The position numbers were made by a program, and so were the translations under genes. DNA of 64,000 nt from assembly GCF_017349355.1 (NCBI RefSeq), contig NZ_JAFMPM010000006.1, positions 248,001 through 312,000 on the forward strand, written 5' to 3'. The notes beneath the pieces were generated by a model. The model saw only the letters and a program-made list of their open reading frames with translations, made no database searches and was not told where the DNA came from. The number at the start of each line of letters is the position of its first letter. Position 1 is the first letter of the stretch. Below are positions 34,412 through 43,710 of the stretch, in pieces. This DNA comes from Thiothrix fructosivorans. Its GTDB lineage: Bacteria; Pseudomonadota; Gammaproteobacteria; Thiotrichales; Thiotrichaceae.

Positions 34412-37400
34412 TTGAAAATCGCATACATCGCAATCAAAGGCATCGACCGGATTGGCGGGGTTGAAACCTATACAGTGGAACTCGGTAGAAGGTTGGTGGA
34501 TGCTGGACATCAGGTGATTGTGTATACCGCCAAAACACCTGAACATCCCACACCCTTCTATTATCAAGGGATGCGAATAATCCCACTGCGTACTTTGCCG
34601 CATAAATACTTTGAAAAAATGCTGCTAGTCATCCACGCCAGCTTGCACCAATTTTCGATCAATGGCATTGATGTCGTGCACTACCACGCCGTGGGTCCCA
34701 GCCTATTTTCATTTCTGCCACGCTTAGGCGGACGTTACACCGTGTTCCAAAGCCACGGACACGAATGGGAACGCAGTTCGTGGAATGGTTTGGCACGGCT
34801 GTTTTTCCACATTTCCGAAAAATTAACGTTTTGGTTTGCGAATGATGCCACCGCCGTTTCGCGTACTCTGCGTGAATATTACGGGAAAAAGTATCACAAG
34901 GATGTGACCTACATTCCCACTGGCATTACCCCGCGCTTGCATCCCGCCAAACTCGACAAAATTGCGCGTTATGGCGTGACCACGGGCAGTTACATCCTGT
35001 ATGTCGGGCGCTTGTCGCTGGAAAAACGCGTGCATGACCTGATTCAAGCCTACCAGCAATTGGAGCAACCCCGTGTCAAGCTGGTGATCGTCGGCAGCGC
35101 TCGCGACCAAGACCCCTATGGGACTGAATTAAAAACGCTAGCAGACACAAATCCCAATATCATTTTTACCGGCGCAGTTTATGGCGAAGCATTGGCGGAA
35201 TGGTACAACCACGCTTACGTATATGTACTGCCTTCACAAATGGAAGGCTTGCCGATTACGCTATTGGAAGCGATGAGTCTTGGCTGCTGCTGCATTGCCA
35301 GCGACATTGATGCCAATACCGAAGCATTGGATGGCAAAGGCATCTTATTCCCCACTGGCAATAGCGCCGCCTTGCGGGAACGCTTGCAAGCCGCGCTCGA
35401 CGACCCTGCACACGTCGCCGCAATTGGTACGACGCTGCACCAGCATGTCCTCAACCATTACACCTGGACACAGGTGACGCAACAATTCATTCAATTTTAC
35501 CAAAAAGCATTACCTGCTACGGTTCACAAAGGCACTGTTACCATGATGAAAGGCAACGACACCTCACCCAATGCTTACGCCACGAATAGCGTGCCTGTCG
35601 TGCATAATGCCCCGCATATCGTGCTTGCCGACCCACCGCCGGGGCGTGATTACAGTACGTATGCCACCGCCCCCAACATTCCCCTCTCACATTATTGGAG
35701 CACTTTGCGCCAACATGCGGGAGCAATCTTGCTGTCAACTGCTGCCATTACCGCGCTGATGTTGGCACTGGCAGCGTTAACCAATCCCACGTATACCGCC
35801 AAAAGCAGCGTTAAAATTGAAACGACTGCGCCCAAGTTGTTGGAATACGATGTCGATACCGCTCGCCCGCCGTCTTACATTGATGAAACGGTGTTCTACA
35901 ATACCCAGTACAAAATGCTGCGTAGCCGCGATTTAGCCACGGAAGTCATCGACACACTCGGTATCCGCGACACCTTGCTGCAAGAACGCGCCTTTAAAGA
36001 ACCCGCGTATTGGTTAATCGACCCGCTGAAATCACTGGTCGGCGACGTGCGCCATTTGTTTTCCGGCGACACAGAAGCCGTCTGGGATACCCCACAAGTC
36101 AGCGCCGAAGAGATTTTTCTGGAACACCTGACCATTAACCCCGTCAGAAATTCGCGCATTATCGACATCCATTACACTGCCACCGACCCCGCGATGGCGC
36201 GTGATGTGGTGAAAAGCATGACCGATGTTTTCGTGCAATTGCAACAACGCGGTAAGCAACAATCCGCCGAACAAGCCAAGCACTTCCTCGACAAACAGAT
36301 TGACGCAGCGCGTGACAAACTGCAAAGCAGCGAAGCCGCGATGATCCGTTATGCGCGTGCCAAAAACATCGTGGATACCAATTCGGATGAATCGATTATT
36401 GCCAAAAATTTAGCCGACATGAGCAAAGCGCACATGGCTGCCAAAGAAAAACGCATCCAAACCCAAAGCTTGTACAACAGCAAAGGCAAGCTCTCCGGCT
36501 CATTAAACGTGGATGAAAACCCGCTGATTCAAGAACACAAAAAGGAATTGGGTAAACTGGAAAGTACGTATCTCGCCAACTTAGAGCTATTCAAACCCGA
36601 CTACCCTTCCATGCTCTCGCTGCAAGAACAAATCAACAGCCGTAAGGCACTAATTGCGAAAGAAAGTGACCACATTAGCGCCAGTACTACCAACAATATG
36701 AAAGCCTCGTATGAAGCGGCGATGGCGGAAGAAAGCAAGCTGGAAAATGAAATCAAGCTGCTGGAAAAAGAGCTGCTGCAATTCCGTGACGACAGCATTG
36801 GCTACGCCAACCTCAAACGCGATGTGGACACCTCGCGCAGCCTGTACGACGGCTTATTGCAACGCCTCAAAGAAATCAGCGTGGTGGAAACGGCACAAAC
36901 CGGCAGCGTTTCTGTGGTGGATAAAGCCATTTTGCCCTCCCGCAAAGATGGCCCCAGCTACCCTAAATACGCCTTACTCGGCTTGCTCTCTGGTTTATTC
37001 CTGAGCGCGTTGGCGGTGATGATGCGTGAAACCGTGCAACCAAAAATTCGCCTCACCGCCGATTTACAAGACATTGGCGGCAAATACCAAGTGCTGCATT
37101 CCTTACCCTTCAGCAAACACTTGCGCGGCAGCACCGCCGAATTGCTGCGTAAAAACCCGAATCCAACGTGGTTGGATGCGCTGCGTTACCTGAAAACCTC
37201 ATTGGTATTGGCGAACAACGGGCGTTTTCCGCAAATTTTGCATCTGACCAGCGCGTTACCCGGTGAAGGCAAAAGCACCACGGCAGTCAACCTCGCGCTG
37301 ATGCTCGCCAACACGGGCAATAAAGTGCTGCTGATTGATGCGGATTTGCGCAAACCCACGGTTCACAAGCATCTGGAACTCGACAATAGCTACGGCTTAA

Positions 37401-37813
37401 CCCATTACTTAACGGGAACGGCGAGCGAAAGCCCGCTGACCCGGGTAAAAGGTTTGCGCCTGTTGTTTGTAATTTGTGCGGGTCCTGCTGTACCTGATCC
37501 GGTGGAAGCACTTTCCGGCACTCACATGCAAACCTTGCTGAATAAATCCCGCGAAGTGTTTGATTACGTGATTATTGATGCACCACCCGTGTTGGGCATG
37601 GCGGACTCGTTGCTGCTGGCAAACCGCGCCGACGGCACATTACTGATTGCCGCCAACAACCGTTCCAGCAAGCAAGACGTGCGTACCGCTATCGACTGTC
37701 TGGAAAAAAGCCACGGCAAGATCTTGGGGCTGGTACAAAACATGGTGCCTAACAAAACCAGTAACACTACTAGCTATTACACGGATGGACGCAGCATGAT
37801 TGCTCATGCCTGA
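34412..37813 (+). CDS. Fusion of GT4 glycosyltransferase and Wzc-type polysaccharide co-polymerase / tyrosine kinase
   Basis: One uninterrupted frame of 1133 codons encodes two usually separate proteins. Residues 1-365 are a GT-B glycosyltransferase (GIDRIGGVETYTVELG; ILYVGRLSLEKRV; LPSQMEGLPITLLEAMSLG). From about 378 there is a Wzz/Wzc chain-length domain with membrane helices near 432-452 and 850-871 and a long coiled-coil region. The kinase domain from about 900 has TSALPGEGKSTTAVNLA (Walker A), VLLIDADLRKP (Walker A') and VIIDAPPV (Walker B); only a short C-terminal Tyr-Tyr remains. The start is TTG at 34412. An internal ATG at 35543 with AAAGG upstream could also start the Wzc part alone. 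Confidence 0.82.
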   Translation: MKIAYIAIKGIDRIGGVETYTVELGRRLVDAGHQVIVYTAKTPEHPTPFYYQGMRIIPLRTLPHKYFEKMLLVIHASLHQFSINGIDVVHYHAVGPSLFSFLPRLGGRYTVFQSHGHEWERSSWNGLARLFFHISEKLTFWFANDATAVSRTLREYYGKKYHKDVTYIPTGITPRLHPAKLDKIARYGVTTGSYILYVGRLSLEKRVHDLIQAYQQLEQPRVKLVIVGSARDQDPYGTELKTLADTNPNIIFTGAVYGEALAEWYNHAYVYVLPSQMEGLPITLLEAMSLGCCCIASDIDANTEALDGKGILFPTGNSAALRERLQAALDDPAHVAAIGTTLHQHVLNHYTWTQVTQQFIQFYQKALPATVHKGTVTMMKGNDTSPNAYATNSVPVVHNAPHIVLADPPPGRDYSTYATAPNIPLSHYWSTLRQHAGAILLSTAAITALMLALAALTNPTYTAKSSVKIETTAPKLLEYDVDTARPPSYIDETVFYNTQYKMLRSRDLATEVIDTLGIRDTLLQERAFKEPAYWLIDPLKSLVGDVRHLFSGDTEAVWDTPQVSAEEIFLEHLTINPVRNSRIIDIHYTATDPAMARDVVKSMTDVFVQLQQRGKQQSAEQAKHFLDKQIDAARDKLQSSEAAMIRYARAKNIVDTNSDESIIAKNLADMSKAHMAAKEKRIQTQSLYNSKGKLSGSLNVDENPLIQEHKKELGKLESTYLANLELFKPDYPSMLSLQEQINSRKALIAKESDHISASTTNNMKASYEAAMAEESKLENEIKLLEKELLQFRDDSIGYANLKRDVDTSRSLYDGLLQRLKEISVVETAQTGSVSVVDKAILPSRKDGPSYPKYALLGLLSGLFLSALAVMMRETVQPKIRLTADLQDIGGKYQVLHSLPFSKHLRGSTAELLRKNPNPTWLDALRYLKTSLVLANNGRFPQILHLTSALPGEGKSTTAVNLALMLANTGNKVLLIDADLRKPTVHKHLELDNSYGLTHYLTGTASESPLTRVKGLRLLFVICAGPAVPDPVEALSGTHMQTLLNKSREVFDYVIIDAPPVLGMADSLLLANRADGTLLIAANNRSSKQDVRTAIDCLEKSHGKILGLVQNMVPNKTSNTTSYYTDGRSMIAHA

Positions 37814-37898
37814 GGCTATACCAAACGTGACTGTACATCACTTAACCCTGCATCAGCAGAGGCGTTACCCATTGCACTATCCGCAAAGGCAAGAATGC

Positions 37899-37976
37899 GG
37901 GGTGCGGTGATCGTGGTGGCTAATCGATTTTTTGCCTCCAGCAAGACCTGTTCTGCCCCCGATTGTGGGCATAATG
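37899..37976 (+). pseudogene. Degraded tnpB fragment
   Basis: About 78 bp match the zinc-ribbon region of the intact tnpB (minus strand near 5900-5980) at roughly 85-90% by eye. The encoded GAVIVVANRFFASSKTCSAP parallels GAVVVVADRFFASSKTCSAS. The rest of the gene is missing, and no element ends were found. It is a relic of a related element between the polysaccharide block and the MBL gene. Confidence 0.75.
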
Positions 37977-38052
37977 CTAGAATTGAAACCAATAATTGCC
38001 ATTCCAAGGTACAATCCCCTGTTTTGCAAACCTTTAGACTCAGGGCAATCTT

Positions 38053-38682
38053 ATGCAATACCTCACTATCCCTGTCACGGCTTTTCAACAGAATTGCAGC
38101 CTTATCTGGTGTGCAACCACGCGGGAATGTGCGTTTGTTGACCCCGGTGGCGATACCGATAAATTGATCGCTGCCGTTAACAAACACGGCTTGAAACCCA
38201 TCGGTGTGTTCCTAACCCACGCGCATCTGGATCACGTTGGCGGCACGTTAGCATTAGCCCAGCATTACCACATTCCGATCTCAGGGCCACACGAAGCCGA
38301 TAAATATTGGCTGGATGCGCTGCCGATGCAGGCGAAGCAGTTTGGCTTGCCGCATTGCGACGCGTTCGTGCCGGATACGTGGTTGCGCGAGGGCGATACC
38401 TTAATGGTTGGGCAGCAAACATTGGATGTGCTGCATACGCCCGGACACACGCCCGGTCACGTTGTATTGTTCCAGCGGAGCAGCGGCGTGGTGTTTGTCG
38501 GTGACGTATTGTTTAACGGTTCAATCGGGCGTAGCGATTTTCCGGGCGGGAACCATCGGCAGCTTATCGAGTCTATAAAGGTTAAGTTGTGGTCACTGGG
38601 TGATGATGTTATCGTCATTCCGGGTCACGGACCGAACACAACCATTGGCGAGGAACGCGCCCACAACCCCTTTATCCCGTAA
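38053..38682 (+). CDS. MBL-fold metallohydrolase, glyoxalase II-like (YcbL type)
   Basis: The 209-residue cytosolic protein has all MBL metal-binding motifs: LTHAHLDHVGG, VLHTPGHTPGH, VFVGDVLFNGSIGR and VIPGHGPNTT. The short length and lack of the glyoxalase II C-terminal domain fit the YcbL group of thioesterase-like enzymes. AGGG lies eight bases before the ATG. The CAP lipoprotein gene follows after 15 bp. Confidence 0.88.
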   Translation: MQYLTIPVTAFQQNCSLIWCATTRECAFVDPGGDTDKLIAAVNKHGLKPIGVFLTHAHLDHVGGTLALAQHYHIPISGPHEADKYWLDALPMQAKQFGLPHCDAFVPDTWLREGDTLMVGQQTLDVLHTPGHTPGHVVLFQRSSGVVFVGDVLFNGSIGRSDFPGGNHRQLIESIKVKLWSLGDDVIVIPGHGPNTTIGEERAHNPFIP

Positions 38683-38697
38683 TGCGAGGACGATAAA

Positions 38698-39306
38698 GTG
38701 CGTCAAGTTGTTATGATTAGCCTCACGCTATTGCTGACTGCGTGCGGCGGTTCTTCTGATTCCTCCAGCAATCCACCAGTAACGACGGCGAATACCGCGC
38801 CTACCACCACCGTGCCACTCACACCCGCTGCCGAACCCGCCGCCATGACGGGTATGTTAGAGGCACATAATCAAACCCGTGCCACCGTTGCCGTTATGCC
38901 GTTAACGTGGTCAAGCCAAATGAGCAGTTACGCGCAGGAATGGGCAACCCATCTGGCAACGAACAACGCTTGCACCATGCAGCATCGTGCCGCCGTTGGT
39001 ATGAATACCTTGGGTGTTGGAGAAAACTTGTATCGGGCAAGCCCTACAATGTGGAGTGATGGGCGCACGGAAATACAAGCCATCACGCCCGCCCAAGTAG
39101 CCAACAAGTGGGCTAGCGAAGCATCTGCCTATGATTACGCCAGCAATACGTGTGCGTCCGGTGAAATGTGTGGGCATTACACCCAGATGGTCTGGAAAAC
39201 CACCATCGAAGTGGGTTGCGGCATGGCGATTTGCCCCGATAAAGGTCAGATTTGGGTATGCAATTACAACCCGCCCGGCAACTATATCGGTATGAAACCG
39301 TATTAG
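38698..39306 (+). CDS. CAP/SCP-domain (PR-1-like) lipoprotein
   Basis: The 202-residue protein has a lipobox (LLTAC, cysteine at residue 16), a Ser/Thr/Pro-rich linker, then a CAP domain from about residue 50. Signature stretches are MLEAHNQTRATVAV, GENLYRASP, CGHYTQMVWKTTIEVGCG and WVCNYNPPGNYIG. CAP proteins are secreted and of varied function in bacteria. The start is GTG with GAGGA seven bases upstream. Extra cysteines suggest disulfides. Confidence 0.85.
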   Translation: MRQVVMISLTLLLTACGGSSDSSSNPPVTTANTAPTTTVPLTPAAEPAAMTGMLEAHNQTRATVAVMPLTWSSQMSSYAQEWATHLATNNACTMQHRAAVGMNTLGVGENLYRASPTMWSDGRTEIQAITPAQVANKWASEASAYDYASNTCASGEMCGHYTQMVWKTTIEVGCGMAICPDKGQIWVCNYNPPGNYIGMKPY

Positions 39307-39342
39307 TGCCACGAGCAATTAGCCTTATTTTTGTTGCATATT

Positions 39343-39373
39343 GTGACAATTTATTAACGGTTTTGATTATAAT
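39343..39373 (+). promoter_or_regulatory. Candidate promoter before the small Cys-rich gene and hemF
   Basis: A perfect -10 box TATAAT (39368-39373) is preceded by GTGACA (39343-39348), a one-mismatch -35 box at a somewhat long spacing of 19 bp. It lies between the CAP lipoprotein gene and the downstream small ORF. Confidence 0.5.
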
Positions 39374-39402
39374 GTCTTTTCCACTCAAGAAATCTATTCC
39401 TT

Positions 39403-39549
39403 ATGGCAAAACCGAATGTTTGCACTTGCTCCCATTGCCTGACATCTGCACGGATTATCCGTACTCCTTGGTGGAAACGCCTCTTTTCCGGCGGAAAAGC
39501 CTATTACCATTGCCGCGCTTGTGGGAATCGTTTCTGGAGTGCTGGGTAG
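39403..39549 (+). CDS. Small Cys-rich protein, possible zinc ribbon (48 aa)
   Basis: The frame MAKPNVCTCSHCLTSARIIR continues through WWKRLF to YYHCRACGNRFW and stops at 39547. Two cysteine pairs (CSHC or CTC, and CRAC) separated by about 25 residues form a plausible zinc ribbon. It lies 30 bp after a good -10 box and 49 bp before hemF. The ribosome-binding site is weak. I do not recognise the family; it could be an unannotated small gene co-transcribed with hemF. Confidence 0.45.
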   Translation: MAKPNVCTCSHCLTSARIIRTPWWKRLFSGGKAYYHCRACGNRFWSAG

Positions 39550-40515
<966 letters not shown>

Positions 40516-40543
40516 AACCTGTTTCAACCCCTAAGCGCCACAC

Positions 40544-40687
40544 TTACCAGCTTTTTTCACCGGGAGTTGGTTTGTGACCTGAGAGTTTGTAGAACTTCCA
40601 CGCCAGATAGCCCAAAAAGCCTAAAATGAACACGATGGTAAATACCGACATAAACAGAATGCCTTGGGTGCTGTCAAAAAATTGCAT
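40544..40687 (-). CDS. Small single-pass membrane protein (47 aa)
   Basis: The frame MQFFDSTQGILFMSVFTIVF continues into ILGFLGYLAWKFYKLSG and ends PTPGEKSW. One membrane helix spans about residues 10-31, followed by a basic, then polar tail. AAGGAG eight bases before the ATG is a strong ribosome-binding site, so it is very probably real. It resembles the DUF3149 group of small membrane proteins, but this is a memory match only. It lies convergent to hemF. Confidence 0.65.
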   Translation of the reverse strand: MQFFDSTQGILFMSVFTIVFILGFLGYLAWKFYKLSGHKPTPGEKSW

Positions 40688-40701
40688 GACTTTGCTCCTT
40701 G

Positions 40702-40779
40702 CTATGAAATAGGAGCTTCATCGTAAGGTGCGAGTGCGGTGGTTGCTTTGCGCGAAATCAAACTGAAATACAGTGACAT
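40702..40779 (-). CDS. Very small ORF upstream of the single-pass membrane protein (25 aa)
   Basis: The ORF MSLYFSLISRKATTALAPYD ends with EAPIS and stops just before the Shine-Dalgarno of the 47-aa gene. Preceding bases (AAGAAAG) are a weak ribosome-binding site. It could be a translated leader or chance; there is no family match. Confidence 0.25.
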   Translation of the reverse strand: MSLYFSLISRKATTALAPYDEAPIS

Positions 40780-40820
40780 AATGCTTTCTTGCTACAGGTC
40801 AAGTTTTGCAGCGTTTTGCG

Positions 40821-42050
40821 TTAACGTGCGCCTAAAGCACTCATGGTATTGATTAAACCATAGCCGTAATCTCGGTCACGCCCCGGATTGCCCAAGTCGG
40901 TTGCCGTGGCATTTAACGCTTCAGGGTTGAAGTTTGGATTCAGGGATTTCAATAAGGCGATTACACCCGTGACGTGGGCAGTGGCTAAGGATGTGCCGCT
41001 GGAAATTTGAAACGTGCCACGCGGTGCAGTGGTTAAGACGCTGACACCGGGGGCTGCCAAGTCAATGTAATCGCCCCGATTGGCACGGCTAAAGATGCTT
41101 TCACCCTTGTCCACCGCCGTTACCGCAATCACGCCGGGGAGCGCAGCGGGGTACGCTGGGGCAGCGCCAGGCCCCCCGTTTCCGGCGGAGGCGACCACGA
41201 TAATGCCTTTCTTAAGCGCGGCTGCGACCAACTTATCCACCACCGGGTCAGAGCCACCCGCAAAACTCAAGTTGAGAATATGCACGCCCCGATCTATCGC
41301 GTGCTGTAAGGCGCGTGCGACCAAACCGGAATTGCTGCGGCGTTCATCAGGATTGACAGGATTGGTGCTGAAGGCACTGATAGCGATCAATTGCGCATCG
41401 GGTGCAATGCCAATTCGCGGGTGTTTGCTGGCAATAATGCCCGCGACTTCTGTGCCGTGCAGGCGGTTGCTTTCGTCACCCGCAGGAATCAGTTCCACGC
41501 GTTGCACGTTCGTGCCAAAGGCGGTGTTGGCGATGTCGATGGGGGTGTCGATCATGCCAATAATCACGCCATCGCCGCTGGTACGTTGCCGTGCGGTTTC
41601 TGCGCCCGTCAAACCAAGGGGGTAAGTGCTAGCATCGCTACGGTTTAGGGCGGCGGTAGTGTAGAAGTTGTTGGTGCTAGCATCCACATCTTTTTCATTG
41701 GTTTTGATGGACTTCACCAGATCATAGGGGTCTTGACCATTGGTGGCAGCGGTAATCATAGTGGTATTGATCGCACCTAAGGTATCGCTGCGTTTGGCAC
41801 GTAATTTGTATTTTTTCAGTACTGCATCGGTATTTTCAGCCGGTTGCTGGCTATCGTAAGTGATGAGCATTTCATCTTTGGCGTAATCGACGCGGCGGAA
41901 TACGGGCGTTTCCACACAAATGCTGTGACTGAGATGGCAAGCAGGTGAATCGCTGGTTTTACCAATGACTTTGTATTCGGCGGAGCTACAAGCTGTCAGG
42001 GCGAGTGTGGCGGCGATTAAGAGGGACAGAGAAATAGCGTGGGATGACAT
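40821..42050 (-). CDS. Subtilisin-family (S8) serine protease lipoprotein
   Basis: The protein of about 409 residues has a lipobox (LALTACSS) and then an N-terminal region of about 110 residues, perhaps a propeptide. The S8 catalytic domain has all three catalytic positions: aspartate in GMIDTPID, histidine in NRLHGTEVAGI and serine in SSGTSLATAHV, plus the oxyanion asparagine in VVASAGNGGPG. It would act anchored to a membrane on the periplasmic or outer face. It is the last gene of an ECF sigma / anti-sigma operon, suggesting a stress or envelope function. The start at 42050 is chosen for the signal peptide. Confidence 0.88.
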   Translation of the reverse strand: MSSHAISLSLLIAATLALTACSSAEYKVIGKTSDSPACHLSHSICVETPVFRRVDYAKDEMLITYDSQQPAENTDAVLKKYKLRAKRSDTLGAINTTMITAATNGQDPYDLVKSIKTNEKDVDASTNNFYTTAALNRSDASTYPLGLTGAETARQRTSGDGVIIGMIDTPIDIANTAFGTNVQRVELIPAGDESNRLHGTEVAGIIASKHPRIGIAPDAQLIAISAFSTNPVNPDERRSNSGLVARALQHAIDRGVHILNLSFAGGSDPVVDKLVAAALKKGIIVVASAGNGGPGAAPAYPAALPGVIAVTAVDKGESIFSRANRGDYIDLAAPGVSVLTTAPRGTFQISSGTSLATAHVTGVIALLKSLNPNFNPEALNATATDLGNPGRDRDYGYGLINTMSALGAR

Positions 42051-42057
42051 AAAGTTT

Positions 42058-42801
42058 TCAATATTGGGATTCTTGACCGATAAAGGCAATCACAGTTTGA
42101 TCCTGCTGCATTTGTTGCAGAATTGAGCTGGATTGTTGTTGATCAGAGGGTTGAACGCCTTTGACTTCAATTTTGAAAAAATTGCCATCATCCGGGCCAT
42201 CCACAATACGCGCATTCCACTGGTGTAAGAAATCCCGTACCTGATGCACTTGCGCTTCCGCATGGAAGTCAACTAATAATACCAGTCCCTTAGTGACGGA
42301 GATAGCATTTTGGTCTTTGGCAACAGCGGCAGTCGTGTAAAGACTACCGACTGCTGACTGATTTGATTGGATAAACCAGCTCATAAAACCCGCTTGCACC
42401 AGTAATAACAGCGCGAACACGGCATTGGCTGGTGTGAGCCATTCAAATTTGGGTAGCAAACGGTGCAAGGATGCGGCTATGCCCTCTAACCAAACGGAGG
42501 GACGTGTGAGGGGAGGTGCGGTATGGGTGATTTTTGCACTCTCTTCTTGCCCAATGCGTTTCATCAACTTGTCCAGACGGTGGTGCGTGGTATCCATAGC
42601 GGATAGTTGCAACAAACCGGTGTTGGCGCGAATCATGCCAACTATTTTGAGTTCACGCTGATATTCGTCTTGCAACGTGGGGTGCTTGGCTAGCATCTGT
42701 TCTACTAGCTTACGTTCCGGCTCGCTTAATTTTCCAGTGATATACCAAGGCAGCAGCAAACGCGCTTCTTCAACTGGATCACCGTGTGGGTATTGGCTCA
42801 T
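42058..42801 (-). CDS. Probable transmembrane anti-sigma factor
   Basis: The 247-residue protein starts with EEARLLLPWYITGKLSEPER, resembling the cytoplasmic anti-sigma helices of RskA/FecR-like proteins but without the zinc-binding HxxxCxxC. One membrane helix is near 124-143 (ANAVFALLLLVQAGFMSWF), with a periplasmic domain behind it. It lies 23 bp after the sigma gene and just before the protease gene. The role is inferred from layout and topology. Confidence 0.68.
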   Translation of the reverse strand: MSQYPHGDPVEEARLLLPWYITGKLSEPERKLVEQMLAKHPTLQDEYQRELKIVGMIRANTGLLQLSAMDTTHHRLDKLMKRIGQEESAKITHTAPPLTRPSVWLEGIAASLHRLLPKFEWLTPANAVFALLLLVQAGFMSWFIQSNQSAVGSLYTTAAVAKDQNAISVTKGLVLLVDFHAEAQVHQVRDFLHQWNARIVDGPDDGNFFKIEVKGVQPSDQQQSSSILQQMQQDQTVIAFIGQESQY

Positions 42802-42824
42802 ACAACAATATTCTCGAATGCCAT

Positions 42825-43451
42825 TTAAATGTCAAAACCGACAATGCCTGCTTTTTCCAGTAACTGCGCGAGGCGCTTACGGGCATAAAACATGCGTGTT
42901 TTGACGGTGTTCTCGGAAATATCCAGGATATTGGCAACTTCCTTTACTGATTTATCTTCAAAATACGTTAACCTGATGACTTCACGGTGCTCTTCTGTGA
43001 GCTGATCCATTAGGCGTAACAACTGCTGTTTCATGTCATCCAATGCCAATTCCTCGTGAGGGCTGGCGGCTGGGTCAATCATGGCATCCAGTAACGACTC
43101 GTCTTCCAAGGTAAGTTCCGAGGTTTTGCGTAACCACGACACCACCTTGTTGCGGGCGATGGAATAAATCCAGGTCGATACCTTTGACCTGCCTGCAAAA
43201 TTTTCCGCTGACCGCCAAACATCAAACATGGCCTCATCCACCAAGTCGGCGGCCTGAGCAATATCGTCACGCAATACGCGAGCACAATACTTGACCAGTC
43301 TGGGCTGGTATCTCAGGTATAACTGACTGAACGCTCGCTGATCACCCTTACTAATGAGTTCCATGAGAACGTCATCACTGAGTTTACTGGTCGTTTCAAT
43401 CCGTTGTTTGCTACTTTGTGGGTGGCCTTCCATCTTCTGTGTCGCTCTCAT
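42825..43451 (-). CDS. ECF-family RNA polymerase sigma factor
   Basis: The protein of about 208 residues has sigma region 2 (LYLRYQPRLVKYCARVLRDD and the DVWRSAENFAGRSKVSTWI core) and region 4 (REVIRLTYFEDKSVKEVANI, ENTVKTRMFYARKRL). It lacks region 3, as ECF sigmas do. The start is uncertain: the ATG at 43451 or 43433. A GGAATT (minus strand, 43481-43486) 30 bp upstream could be an ECF -35 element for self-activation. Confidence 0.88.
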   Translation of the reverse strand: MRATQKMEGHPQSSKQRIETTSKLSDDVLMELISKGDQRAFSQLYLRYQPRLVKYCARVLRDDIAQAADLVDEAMFDVWRSAENFAGRSKVSTWIYSIARNKVVSWLRKTSELTLEDESLLDAMIDPAASPHEELALDDMKQQLLRLMDQLTEEHREVIRLTYFEDKSVKEVANILDISENTVKTRMFYARKRLAQLLEKAGIVGFDI

Positions 43452-43589
43452 TGCCAATTTGGTTCTAATTAATTTGGGTCAATTCCAAAAAATAATTAAT
43501 GATCTTTTTTTCACTTTTTGTTGAACCACACGCCTGATGGCTGCGACTCAGCATTAACACTACACACTCAACTAGTAATATTCAAAAGT

Positions 43590-43638
43590 TATAATACTCC
43601 CTCGCAAGTCTGGCGGGTCTTCGGATCCGCCTTTTTTT
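43590..43638 (+). terminator. Orphan promoter -10 box and terminator hairpin in the fbp leader
   Basis: TATAAT at 43590-43595 is followed 16 bases later by GGCGGGTC-TTCG-GATCCGCC (43612-43631), an 8-bp stem with one G-U pair and a UUCG loop, then seven T residues. The nearest upstream plus-strand gene is hemF, 3 kb away behind minus-strand genes. The structure therefore acts either as an attenuator of fbp or as the end of a short RNA. Confidence 0.7.
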
Positions 43639-43710
43639 ATTTACAATCCATACATCAGCATATCATAATCAACTTATATGCAATTTTTTTTCAATCACGA
43701 GAAGCTGGTT

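Noticed and set aside
37816-38187. Minus-strand ORF of 123 codons across the tnpB relic
   Set aside because: It is the antisense of the relic and of the start of the MBL gene; its codons mirror the plus-strand match.
43678-43710. Upstream start for fbp
   Set aside because: The 11 added residues are not part of the family, and the ATG at 43711 has a Shine-Dalgarno and the normal N-terminus.
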